Of a stretch of DNA of 64,000 bases, positions 40,019-49,400 are shown piece after piece. The notes beneath the pieces were generated by a model. It had not been told where the DNA came from and ran no database searches. It saw nothing but the letters and a program-made list of their open reading frames with translations. Numbering within the stretch: position 1 is the first letter of the stretch; each line of letters opens with the position of its first letter. This DNA comes from Christensenella sp. UBA7588 (GTDB taxonomy: Bacteria > Bacillota > Clostridia > Christensenellales > CAG-917): assembly GCA_002478945.1 (NCBI GenBank), contig DLKM01000025.1:64322-128321 (forward strand), given 5' to 3'. The position numbers and the translations under genes are program-made.

Positions 40019-42694
40019 CTATTGTTTCAGTCTTCCGACCACCTGATAGCGGTAAGAGACGTAATAAAGAGCAAAGGGTTTAAGATATTCGTCCGAGTAT
40101 ATGTAATACTGTTTTTCTACCCACTGTTTTTCCTTTTCTTTGATAGCGAAAAGACTTTGCTCGCTTGTGCTAAAGGTAAAGTCCGAAAAGTTCATATCTT
40201 CAAACGAGAATAAAGACGTATTTATTCTGGCTATTTGCTGATACGGCTTTTTATTCGTCCTGACCTTTATTTTTGCCGCAGAGTTGCGGAATGATTTTGT
40301 TTTTATGACGGTGGAGCGTTTTATCGTGTTTTTCGTCAAATGCGGAATACCGCAACAGTCCATTTTCGTAGCAGCTCCACAGTAAATCGTTCTCTCGTCG
40401 AAAGAGTAATATTGCGTCGGAATTTCGCCGTCCGTGCCTCTTTTATCGAAATTAAACGAGCAAACAACACCGTTTTCCGTGCCGAAAAAGATATTGTCTG
40501 CCATATTTTTAAGCGTTGTAGCTTGCTTGAATACTCCGCCCGTGTAGTTTCCTTTGCCGTCGCACAGATACGCCTCGTAATGAGTAATATCGCCAGAAAT
40601 TATGTCTACAACGGGGTGCACTGTGTAATACACACCGACGGTAAACGTTTCGTCATTGATAGCGATTTTTACTCCCTCGTCCACAACTTCCGTTTCGGCA
40701 ACGCCTGCATAGTTCGGTTCGTTTACAACAGTCCCCCTGAGGTCTTTTGTTTCGTTTGTGTCGGCATAATATACTGCGTTCGCTAACTGCAGCGGAATCT
40801 CGATTATGTCTTTTTCGTCTTCCGAACAGGTGCAATGCGTGGCACTTTTACTGCATTTGCGGCACCAGTGGACTTTTGCTCCGACGAGTTCGTCCGACAT
40901 ATACGAGGCGTAGCTGTATTCTGGATATTGATTTTTGTAAACGCCGATACCCTCGACGTAATACCACTCATATTGCGGCACGCCTATATCGTGTTGATAT
41001 TTTTGTCGGCTGTCGCCCATAAACATTTTGCCGTCTACAAGCACGAGCAAATAGCCGTTCCATTCTTCCACTATAGCGTGGGAAAGGTTCATATTGACGA
41101 GCTTTGCGTCTATAAGGCTGGAACGATGTTCGTTTGCACGTTCATAACGCACAGAGAGCTGACCGACAGCCTCAACGCCGAGACGGGATATAAAAATCGG
41201 GTCGTCAAGGAAATTGACGCAGGCACCGAGACAACCTATACCGCTTAAACCTTGCGAGGACGGATATATTTTAGGTTGTATGTTAGAATCGGTAAGCTGA
41301 GCCGTATGGAAATACGTCGAGCCGTCCTGCTGGGTATCGTTTTTAAGCACCATTAGCGTATCCGCAACGGTTATCATACCCGTAATCGGAGCAATGCCGA
41401 CGCCGTCCTGCATATAGTTCAAAACACCGAAATACGTCGGGTCAATAAACCCAGTCGCATTATTCAGACCGCAATAAAAAATATGGTTCGGATAATTCGG
41501 GTTGCCCGACAAAAACACACGGTTGTCATATATAGTGGCAAGCGTGCATTTTGTTATAAGCTCAGACACGGTGCTTTCCTGCTTTGTAACGCCAGATACA
41601 CTCGTAAATACCTTACTTGCGGTAATGACGATTCCAGCGTAAAACTCAGGGTAATAAACTGCAGCCGCCCCGTCTTTTGCTGCAACCTGCACGACCGTTT
41701 CGGGTTTTGCAGGAGCCGTCGTAAAAGTAATTTTACCGTTGGCTAAATCTACAGTGTAGTCTGTTCCTGCTGTTTTTGTTTCATCGTAAACTTCCACGCT
41801 AACAACGGAATCGAGCTCGTTTTCGTTGAGATAAAATTCGGTAGTTTTCCCGTCGGCTATAAACGTAGTCTTGAATTTTGGCTGCAGAATGTTTCTTTGT
41901 TCGTATTCTTTGCCGATGTCGGCGTTTTCTCCGCTGGGCACAACATTTATGTACGTTGTCGGGATATACGCCTCGGATAACACGTTTTTAACCGTGAACC
42001 CGTCGTAGACGAGATAATTTAGCCCGTCGATAATATACAGTTTGTTATTAAAAATAAAGGACGCACTTCTGCGGTCGTTCATACCGCTGAATAAGGCGTC
42101 GCTTGATTCGATAACGCCCTCTTTGTAATCATACAAAAGTCTTTCTCCGACAGCTATCTCGCTGCTTGCATACGTCAGGATATGTGTCGTCGGGTCATAC
42201 GAGGAAATTAGAGCCGTGAGGTCGGTTCCGTCTTGCCGCCTGAGCGACACTACAGCGAATACCTTGCTCGGGAGCGTTACTTTATATATTGGCGTGCCGT
42301 TTGAAGTTTCAGCCGCCTGAGGCGTTTCTACGGTCTCTGTTGCGATAACGTTTACCGAGTTCGGGTAGTTGCCCCACAAATATAATTTATTTCCTGAATG
42401 AATTAAGACTTTTGTTAAAGTCTCGTTCTGGGCGTTCTTATGTTTATAGTAGAATATGCCGTGCACGCTGCTTTCTTCGGGTAAAACAACACGACGTCTG
42501 AACCCTGCAATAGTTTCAAGGGCTTGCCCTTGTCCCGACTGGTAGTCTCTGAACATATTTACGGCAAACGCAAGGCGCTGCTCGTGTACCTGAGTGTGGT
42601 CGGACGAGAAATCAACGCCTCTGAAATCGCCATAATACCTGTTATATGTATCCCTGTCCTGCAGGATATTTTTTGCAGTCTTAAAATTCGCCAT
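40019..42694 (-). CDS. Tail hub / DNA-stabilisation-like structural protein
   Basis: 891 residues, beta-rich throughout (GSGNKLYLWGNYP, FIFNNKLYIIDGLNYLVYDG, YDNRVFLSGNPNYPNHIFYCG), the repeated-blade pattern of short-tail nozzle or P22 gp10-like stabilisation proteins. A C-x2-C-x6-C-x-C cluster lies near residues 610-622 (DNA 40826-40866). Located directly after a probable adaptor and before the fibre, as expected for a nozzle or hub. The family assignment is by pattern and order only. Confidence 0.6.
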   Translation of the reverse strand: MANFKTAKNILQDRDTYNRYYGDFRGVDFSSDHTQVHEQRLAFAVNMFRDYQSGQGQALETIAGFRRRVVLPEESSVHGIFYYKHKNAQNETLTKVLIHSGNKLYLWGNYPNSVNVIATETVETPQAAETSNGTPIYKVTLPSKVFAVVSLRRQDGTDLTALISSYDPTTHILTYASSEIAVGERLLYDYKEGVIESSDALFSGMNDRRSASFIFNNKLYIIDGLNYLVYDGFTVKNVLSEAYIPTTYINVVPSGENADIGKEYEQRNILQPKFKTTFIADGKTTEFYLNENELDSVVSVEVYDETKTAGTDYTVDLANGKITFTTAPAKPETVVQVAAKDGAAAVYYPEFYAGIVITASKVFTSVSGVTKQESTVSELITKCTLATIYDNRVFLSGNPNYPNHIFYCGLNNATGFIDPTYFGVLNYMQDGVGIAPITGMITVADTLMVLKNDTQQDGSTYFHTAQLTDSNIQPKIYPSSQGLSGIGCLGACVNFLDDPIFISRLGVEAVGQLSVRYERANEHRSSLIDAKLVNMNLSHAIVEEWNGYLLVLVDGKMFMGDSRQKYQHDIGVPQYEWYYVEGIGVYKNQYPEYSYASYMSDELVGAKVHWCRKCSKSATHCTCSEDEKDIIEIPLQLANAVYYADTNETKDLRGTVVNEPNYAGVAETEVVDEGVKIAINDETFTVGVYYTVHPVVDIISGDITHYEAYLCDGKGNYTGGVFKQATTLKNMADNIFFGTENGVVCSFNFDKRGTDGEIPTQYYSFDERTIYCGAATKMDCCGIPHLTKNTIKRSTVIKTKSFRNSAAKIKVRTNKKPYQQIARINTSLFSFEDMNFSDFTFSTSEQSLFAIKEKEKQWVEKQYYIYSDEYLKPFALYYVSYRYQVVGRLKQ

Positions 42695-42698
42695 AGAG

Positions 42699-43613
42699 TT
42701 ACCAACCGTTTGAATTTTTATACATCACAGGTTTGTTGTCGATATTTCTGCGTTCTATATCGACGGCACGTTCCCTGTAAAGGCTCAGGTAATACTCTGA
42801 TTTAGACGGCTCGTCGTCAACCCAGACATAAGCAGCGATAAGGGTCGGCAGCAGGCTGCAGAGTTCTTCGTCGAGGTCGATAACAGTCTCGTCGTCGGAT
42901 ACAGAGCCAGTATTGACTAACATCTGAGGGAGTCTCTCGTAAAGCACTTTGAAAACGCCTCTTTTGTCATACGGCAAAAGGATAATCGAGTCGCCCTCCA
43001 TTTGATAGTCTTGATTTAAGATTTTATGCTCGTCGTCTTCCTGAATCGGAGGGCAACAAAGAGCTAAGAAATCGCTCGCAAGGGAGCGGATATTGTAGCG
43101 AGTGTAAGGCTCATAGGCAGGAATATCGTCCTCTTCGGCACTGCGTAAATGCTCATACATAGCGACATTACGCACCGAATACAAGAACTCTCCCGAAAAT
43201 CTGAGTCTTACCTGTCCGCTAACGTAGTTTGCCCCGTCCTTGATAAAGCCTTTATATGAAATAAAAGCACCCGTAGACGTAAGCGTTATTTGCTGAATAA
43301 TAGACCAAGAGCCGCTGTTTGCGTCTTGTTTTTCGATATAAGCGACGCCGTTACCGTCCGCCTCGAAATAATACGCCTTAGCGTCGGTTGCCTCGAAATC
43401 GAGGTCTTCCGCTCGTTCTATCGGAGTAAACGTAGATTCCGTTACCAAATTCCTGAGCGGTTTATGATTAAGCACGTAGTGGCTTACTACAGGCTTGAGC
43501 TTACAAACCTGTAGTAAAGCCCTGTTTGCTGCGTAAAAGAATCTCTCGTCTTCCTCCAAAGAGTCCTCAAAGCCCAGCTGAGCTACTGACTTGTAAAGCT
43601 CAAAGACTTTCAT
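42699..43613 (-). CDS. Probable head-tail adaptor protein
   Basis: About 304 residues. N-terminal helical section (VFELYKSVAQLGFEDSLEEDERFFYAANRALLQV, quoted in part: EEDERFFYAANRALLQV) is of the kind seen in phage adaptor proteins; a central beta-rich insert and a C-terminal helical part with DDETVIDLDEELCSLLPTLIAAYVW follow. Start ATG at the complement of 43611-43613 with AGGAGG five bases upstream. The place between capsid and hub supports an adaptor. Confidence 0.55.
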   Translation of the reverse strand: MKVFELYKSVAQLGFEDSLEEDERFFYAANRALLQVCKLKPVVSHYVLNHKPLRNLVTESTFTPIERAEDLDFEATDAKAYYFEADGNGVAYIEKQDANSGSWSIIQQITLTSTGAFISYKGFIKDGANYVSGQVRLRFSGEFLYSVRNVAMYEHLRSAEEDDIPAYEPYTRYNIRSLASDFLALCCPPIQEDDEHKILNQDYQMEGDSIILLPYDKRGVFKVLYERLPQMLVNTGSVSDDETVIDLDEELCSLLPTLIAAYVWVDDEPSKSEYYLSLYRERAVDIERRNIDNKPVMYKNSNGW

Positions 43614-43639
43614 AGACACCTCCTGTAGACGTTAAGATT

Positions 43640-44686
43640 TTAGAGAGCAGTTGCTCCAGAAACCGTGTTCTCGCCCGTAACGTTGACAATAAGAGCAATG
43701 TGTTTCCACGTGTTGAAACCGATACCGAAACGGCAATAACCGTTCCAGAAATAGTTTCTGGTGTGCTTGTCGATGTCGCTCGTGATGTCGAGGGGCACCC
43801 TGTTGTAGAACATATTGCCGAGCAGGTTTTCATTTGCCTCGGAAGACATAATCATAAACCTGTCGTCGGTGGTCTCCCAGCCGTCGAGGACGACAATAGT
43901 CCAGTTGCCGTATTGAGTGTTGATGTCGTTGTTATTGCTGCCGACGGTTCTTTCGGAGCCGACCACTTTCTTTGCAAGAGCCTCGAGTTTCGGTCTGTTG
44001 CAAGGGATAATGAGCGTGTCCGCAACGTATTCCATAACTTCGCCGTTTTCGTCTTTGAAGTTGCGGAGTTTGTTTGCGGCAACGCCGAGAGCCTCTTCGA
44101 GCTTATCTGCCGACGCCGAAACCGCACCATAAAAATAGTTGCTCTGGGTTTTACCTTTCATTTTGTCGGTCGCATAAGGGTGGGCGTTGCTGAACAATGC
44201 TTTGCCGTCTGCAGTGGAAAGGTCTACCTTTGCCCCGTTAAACGTCATACTGGTTGCCGTGCCGTTGATAAGAGCCTGAGCGGCGATTTTGATACGGGTC
44301 TTGTAGTATGCACGAACAAACTTGCGAGGTTTGTTTTTAAAGTTGGTTCCCATACCGAATTTTGCGTCGTCTGCCATTTTTCTGGTAATGGTAAACTCTT
44401 TCGCAAATTCGATGTGGCTGATAGTTTTGTCGAACGTCTTTTCGACGCTGTCGTTTTCGGCTCCCTGTCCCTCTTCCTTACTCTTGAAAGTATCGAAATC
44501 GGATTCGCCGATAACGGTTTCCGCATAGCGGTTAGATTTTTCTACGTTATAAAGAAAATCGAGAATCGACTTTTTCTTTTCGCAGATATTGGACTCCTGT
44601 TCGATAAGTGCCTTAATCGGGTGTTCAAACTTACCGAACATAGGGTCGTTTTTGCCCGACATAGCACTGTAAATAAAGTTACTCAT
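43640..44686 (-). CDS. Major capsid protein (HK97-type)
   Basis: 348 residues. An N-terminal helical arm (SNICEKKKSILDFLYNVE region), then ISHIEFAKEFTITRKMADDAKFG (quoted in part: FAKEFTITRKMADDA), the P-domain helix, and a C-terminal beta core (YGNWTIVVLDGWE, YNRVPLDITSDIDKHTRNYFWNGYCRFGIGF in part). It resembles Mu gpT-type capsid proteins. Position after scaffold and decoration-like genes fits. Ribosome binding site GGAGG. Confidence 0.8.
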   Translation of the reverse strand: MSNFIYSAMSGKNDPMFGKFEHPIKALIEQESNICEKKKSILDFLYNVEKSNRYAETVIGESDFDTFKSKEEGQGAENDSVEKTFDKTISHIEFAKEFTITRKMADDAKFGMGTNFKNKPRKFVRAYYKTRIKIAAQALINGTATSMTFNGAKVDLSTADGKALFSNAHPYATDKMKGKTQSNYFYGAVSASADKLEEALGVAANKLRNFKDENGEVMEYVADTLIIPCNRPKLEALAKKVVGSERTVGSNNNDINTQYGNWTIVVLDGWETTDDRFMIMSSEANENLLGNMFYNRVPLDITSDIDKHTRNYFWNGYCRFGIGFNTWKHIALIVNVTGENTVSGATAL

Positions 44687-44701
44687 AGATGTAAACCTCC
44701 G

Positions 44702-45100
44702 TTAGATTCTTACGACAACTTTGTCGCCTGCAGCGGTCGCACCGTTCAAAGAAACGATAGTGACAACGCCGCTCGTTTTCGTTGCAGTTACCTGCAAGCC
44801 GTCGGTATGAAGAGTAACCTTATCTCCCTCGACAATTCCCGTGGGTGCCGCTTGGATAGGAACTTCATACACCTGATTCGATTCGACTCGGCAAACGGGA
44901 CACTTTCTGTCGGTGTCGCTCGCTCCGACGTCTTTCATTGCGATAAATGCAGGTGCAGCGGTTGCACCGCATTTCGTGAGTTTTCCGCTCGCAAGAACGA
45001 GAGCCTCGCCGTAAGAGACCGCCTCTTCGGCAGTTACTTCGTAAAATTCGGGTTCAGGCACGTTCATTCTTGCGTTTTCGATTTTTTTAAGATAGAACAT
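44702..45100 (-). CDS. Probable capsid decoration protein
   Basis: 132 residues, beta-rich, with EVTAEEAVSYGEALVLASGKLTKCG (in part: VSYGEALVLASGK) and GIVEGDKVTLHTDGLQV, the pattern of small head-decoration proteins encoded just before the capsid gene. A CPVC pair near residue 72 could bind metal. AGGAG upstream. Confidence 0.6.
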   Translation of the reverse strand: MFYLKKIENARMNVPEPEFYEVTAEEAVSYGEALVLASGKLTKCGATAAPAFIAMKDVGASDTDRKCPVCRVESNQVYEVPIQAAPTGIVEGDKVTLHTDGLQVTATKTSGVVTIVSLNGATAAGDKVVVRI

Positions 45101-45116
45101 AACTTTTTACTCCTGT

Positions 45117-45998
45117 TTATTTAGATTGTTTATAGAGCTTTACCAACTCTTTGTCGGACAACGTCGGGAAAAGGTCTCTCCACGTTGCAAGCTCTTTTTT
45201 CGTCATTGTAATAGACGTGTCTTTACTGCCTTTCGGCACCGACGACTGCAAATGTTTTTTTGTCTCGTTCAAAGACTTCTGCTTAGCCGCATTGGCAGCG
45301 TTTTCCCTGAGTTTGTCGGGGTTTGCGGCGGCATACGCTTGTTTCGGTGCGATACCCAAATCTCTGTAACGACCAAACTCGGCGAGATTTTCTATCTCGT
45401 AAATAGTTTTTGCGTTTGCGAGCTCTGGATAATATTTTTTGAGTTCCGCAAGGTCGGCGGCGGCTTTCTTCTCAAACTCCGCTTTTTGGAGAATTTTTTT
45501 AGCCTCGTCGGCTTGTTCGGTCTCCTGTTTCTTTTTACGGTAGTCTTCGATAGAAATATCGTCCGCCTCCGCAGCGAGGGACTCAAGCCCCTCTAACACG
45601 TTCTCCGTGTCTTTTACACCGAGCTTAGAAAGGGTCTCCTTGCCTTGAGCTTTTAATTTTGTCAATTCCTGCTCAAGCTCTGCAATTTTCTTATCTTTCT
45701 CGTCGGTTGCAGGCTTAACTACTTCCGTCTCGGCGTCTTCTTCGTCGGAGCCCTCGTTCTCGTCGGAATTATCTTCGCCGTCGGTTTCGTCCTGCTCTTC
45801 CTCGTCGTCGGCAGCACCCTCTTTGTCTTCGGCGTCCTCGTCGATAACGTCGGGAATAATGATGTTGCCGTCTTCGTCATACTCAAACTCGTCGTCTCTT
45901 TCGTCGTCGAGATTGTCTTCGTCTACGATTTCCTCGTCGTCGGAATCGGTTTTATCGACTTCGTCTACTTCGAGCTGATTGTCTTTTTCGTCTTCCAT
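45117..45998 (-). CDS. Capsid scaffold-like protein
   Basis: 293 residues. First ~100 residues extremely acidic (runs of Asp and Glu), then a coiled coil (KKIAELEQELTKLKAQGKE) and helical, Lys-rich C-terminal half ending in a basic tail (ELVKLYKQSK). Acidic-plus-coiled-coil architecture immediately upstream of decoration and capsid genes is typical for scaffolds. GGAGG upstream. Confidence 0.75.
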   Translation of the reverse strand: MEDEKDNQLEVDEVDKTDSDDEEIVDEDNLDDERDDEFEYDEDGNIIIPDVIDEDAEDKEGAADDEEEQDETDGEDNSDENEGSDEEDAETEVVKPATDEKDKKIAELEQELTKLKAQGKETLSKLGVKDTENVLEGLESLAAEADDISIEDYRKKKQETEQADEAKKILQKAEFEKKAAADLAELKKYYPELANAKTIYEIENLAEFGRYRDLGIAPKQAYAAANPDKLRENAANAAKQKSLNETKKHLQSSVPKGSKDTSITMTKKELATWRDLFPTLSDKELVKLYKQSK

Positions 45999-46041
45999 AA
46001 TCGTTATATCCTCCTGATTGATTTTTGGCAGCGGCTACGGC

Positions 46042-46173
46042 TTATTTCTTCTTGCCGTCTCTGAGGTCGCTACCTTTGACAACTGTAGATTTCGGTTGGT
46101 CGGTCTGAGGCTTAGGTGCCTTGATAATGCCGCCCTTGTTGGTTGCAAATCTGTTGCTCGTGCAAGGTTTCAT
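46042..46173 (-). CDS. 43-residue basic phage peptide
   Basis: Short frame with a strong ribosome binding site (AAGGAGG, nine bases before the ATG): starts MKPCTSNRFATNKGG, is rich in Lys and Pro and ends DLRDGKKK. It lies between a terminator hairpin and the scaffold gene in the same direction. Function unknown. Confidence 0.6.
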   Translation of the reverse strand: MKPCTSNRFATNKGGIIKAPKPQTDQPKSTVVKGSDLRDGKKK

Positions 46174-46203
46174 ACGCTCTGTACCTCCTTGTTGAAAATT
46201 TTT

Positions 46204-46241
46204 GAGAAAAAGAGCCCAAACCACTTGGTGGTAAGGGCTCT
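46204..46241 (-). terminator. Terminator/structured element downstream of the zinc-ribbon gene
   Basis: AGAGCCC-ACCAC / GTGGT-GGGCTCT (46211-46224, 46228-46241) with symmetric AA/AA internal loop and a three-base apex, followed by CTTTTTCTC on the minus strand. A related element is found at 62606-62664. Confidence 0.7.
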
Positions 46242-46275
46242 ATCTCTCGGATTTTGGCACAATGTTCTTAATTTT

Positions 46276-46440
46276 TTATTCGGTTTTTACTTCCCATAGC
46301 TTGCCGCATTTCCTGCACTTAAACGTAAGGCTCGATATGCGGCTGCCTTTAGGTATTCCTACCCGAGGGAGTTTCTCGTGACAATGAGGACAAACGATTT
46401 TCGTAACTTCAGATTCCACAGTGGGAGTGATTTTCAACAT
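46276..46440 (-). CDS. Com-like zinc-ribbon microprotein
   Basis: 54 residues, starting MLKITPTVESEV, with CPHCHEKL and CRKCGKLW forming a four-cysteine zinc ribbon. It is similar in layout to the phage Mu Com translational regulator. Ribosome binding site AGGAGG is 9-10 bases before the ATG. It lies between the giant polyvalent gene and scaffold. Confidence 0.75.
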   Translation of the reverse strand: MLKITPTVESEVTKIVCPHCHEKLPRVGIPKGSRISSLTFKCRKCGKLWEVKTE

Positions 46441-46492
46441 ACTCCTTGCCTCCTGTAGATAATCTTAGCATAGATTAAAGTCTGTTTAGTCA

Positions 46493-49400
46493 CTATTTAT
46501 TCTTTTTACTCAAGCTGCCGACGCCCGAGTAGAGTGAACTGCGGTCTATTTTGCCGTTTTTAACAGTAAAACCACACTCTGCGGCTATTTTTGCTTTTTC
46601 GGCTTGCGTCGCTTTTAAGCTCAATATGTATTTGAGCAAAATAATTTTCGCTCGCTGTTCGGTGTAACCTTTATAATCGCCGTCCTGAATCGAATAGCCT
46701 CTGTAGCACATTATAAGCAATCTTTCTCCGTCCGATAGGCTCTGTTTAAGCAGATACGAAATCGTTTTTTTCTTTCTCGAGCCAGAAACAGTATTGCCTT
46801 TAGAATCAACGTCTGACGCAATCTCAGAAAGCCCTGAGAATACTACGGCAAGTTTTTCTACCGCTATATAGCGAGAAAGCTCCCCGAGTGTATTGTTTGC
46901 GTCCTGTCCAACCAAATCTGATATAGCCTGATAGTAGAAAGCGTCATACACACTCTTTATGGCTTTTGCTTGTTTTTCTTCGCTCAGTTTGCCGTAGCCA
47001 CTGCTTGCGAGCAACTTTTCGATGTAGCGGTTTGCTTGCGAATATATCGACATAAAACGCTTTTTCTGAGTGTCGTTCATTTCTATCTCGTTTCCGTCGT
47101 ATCTGATAGAGTCGCCGATAGACCTCGGGAGAATCGAATATCCTTTTGCATACAAATCGCTTAGCTTTTGCCTTGTTTCTTCGTTTACCATATCTCCGAT
47201 TCTCTGGTTGTAAATAAGACTCATAATATACGACACCATTTCTGCGTCGTCGTTTTCAAGTGCCTTATTAAGGTCGGAAACGTAGTTTTTCTTGTAAAAT
47301 TGATTGTCGATTTTATATGCCGAGACAGGGCTTACCCTCTTTGTGAGACCGTATGCAACGTTGTAGATATTCCTCGTCGGCACACCAAACATTTGTCCGA
47401 GCGAATACGAAAGGTTTTTAACTCCTTTTGCGATGTCTTGCTGGCTTGCGTCGCCCGAAACAAGATTTTTTGCAGCCTCTACAAGGTTTATCGAACTATC
47501 AAGCAGGTCATTTATTGACGAGTAAGCATAGTTAGAGAAGTTATAGCCCTGAGCGATTCTTGCGTAAATATCTTTGATTACGGGTAACCCGCCGATAAGA
47601 TTGCCGAGAAAGTCCACTAAAACCGTCTGAGCCGTGCTTTCGTCGTCTTTTTTGTCCTTATTGTAAAGCCAACTAAACAGTTGTGCGACCGCCGCCATAA
47701 ATAACGCCGATGTTACAAGCGATGTAACGGACTTCCTGACTTTCCTATTTGCAAGTTTTATGCTTTTTTGCAGTGTCGCTCTGACGTCTGCGTTAGACGT
47801 TGCTTTGAGTTTCGCTTTAAGTGTAGATAATTCGCCGATAGAGTCGATTACACGTCCTACAACTTTCATACTGTCCGCCGTAAACATTGTCACAGTCCTC
47901 AATATTTCATTGCCAGAACGCATTGCAGCCGACCTTTCCGTTGCTACTGAGTTCTGCTGCGTTTCGAGAATAACACGCCTCAAAAGCTGTCCTGCAGCTA
48001 TTTTGTTCGCTTCGGTTCCTATTTTTGCCCCTCCGTTTTTAGCGACCTGTGCTTGGCACGCTCCAAAAAGCCTGCAAACTACAAATCTATCCATTTTACC
48101 GATAGGAGCCATAAGAACGTCGGAAACCTTACCGAGCTTGTCTAAAACGCCCTGAGCCAACGCAGCCGTATTATCGTTGTTTCTGAGTTTAGCCAGCGAG
48201 CAGTATGTATCAACATCTTTTGCCGAAATAAACATACCTTTCGTTATACTGTCTGCGTCAAGGATACTCGACGAGGCAAAAAGCGAGGATAGCTGTGTTA
48301 CCCAAACTTTCGGGTTTGCTCCAAGTTGGAATTTAGCATAGTTACCACGGATAAAGCCGAGAACTTTATTGCCCTCCCCAGACGACGTAGGAATACCCTG
48401 TATGTCGGATATAAGCTTAGAGAAATACTTATTGCCTTTCGCCCACGTATTTGCACTTTCGGTAGCAACGCTTACGGGTTTATTCGGGTTGCCAGACACA
48501 TCGAGGTTGAAGATATGATTATATGTTTCTATCGCAGGAGACAGGAACGCATACTGACAAACAGCGTGAATATGCCTCTTAAACACTGTGTCGGCAGACT
48601 CTATAAAGAGTTCCTGTTTTGCACCTCTTACGGTATCTTTGTTGAACGACGAATTGCTTACTCTATCAATTTCGCCCTGAACATCGGACGTGTCAACGTT
48701 TTTGGCAATATTGCCACGGCGGATAGGATAATAATAGTCCTCGGTTGCGTTCGTAAAGCCGAGACGTTGCATATCTCTGTCGGCTTTCAATTTCTTTGCG
48801 TCGTTATTATATGCCTGTTCGAGAATGGCGATGTATTCCTTGTCGGCAGCAGACAAAAGACTTTCAATTTTCTTTTGTTCTTCGACAACACTGAAATACA
48901 GTTCTGCGTCGGTTTCGATGTTTGGAGCAAAGCCGTCAACACGAACACGTTTTCCGTCTGTATCGACATAAGCAAAGCCGTTTTGAGCAAGTCCTGCCTG
49001 AGCGTGTTGTCTCTTGAGTGTCATATACAAACCGATAAGAACAGACCTCGGGACGTCTTTGCCGCCATAAGATACAGTTTCTTTAGTGATTTGAGCAAGA
49101 TATTTCTTGTTCTTTTTCATAAAGGCGTCGTAGTTCGACATTATCTCCATTTCGGCAATCTGAGAATCTACTGCGGCGTCTCTGAGCTGCTGCAGCGTCT
49201 CGGTGTAAAACCCGTTAGGTTCATACATATCCATTCGGCGTGCGACCGTCATAGGGTCTCCGAACGTCTGCATATACGTTGTTCCTGCAAGTTTTCTAAA
49301 TAACCCGACTTTCAGCTCGGAGTTTGCGTGTATGGTGTCGATATACCTTGTCGCCTCAGGAATAGCCTCAACCCATTTACCGTTTTTGTAAACTTTATTA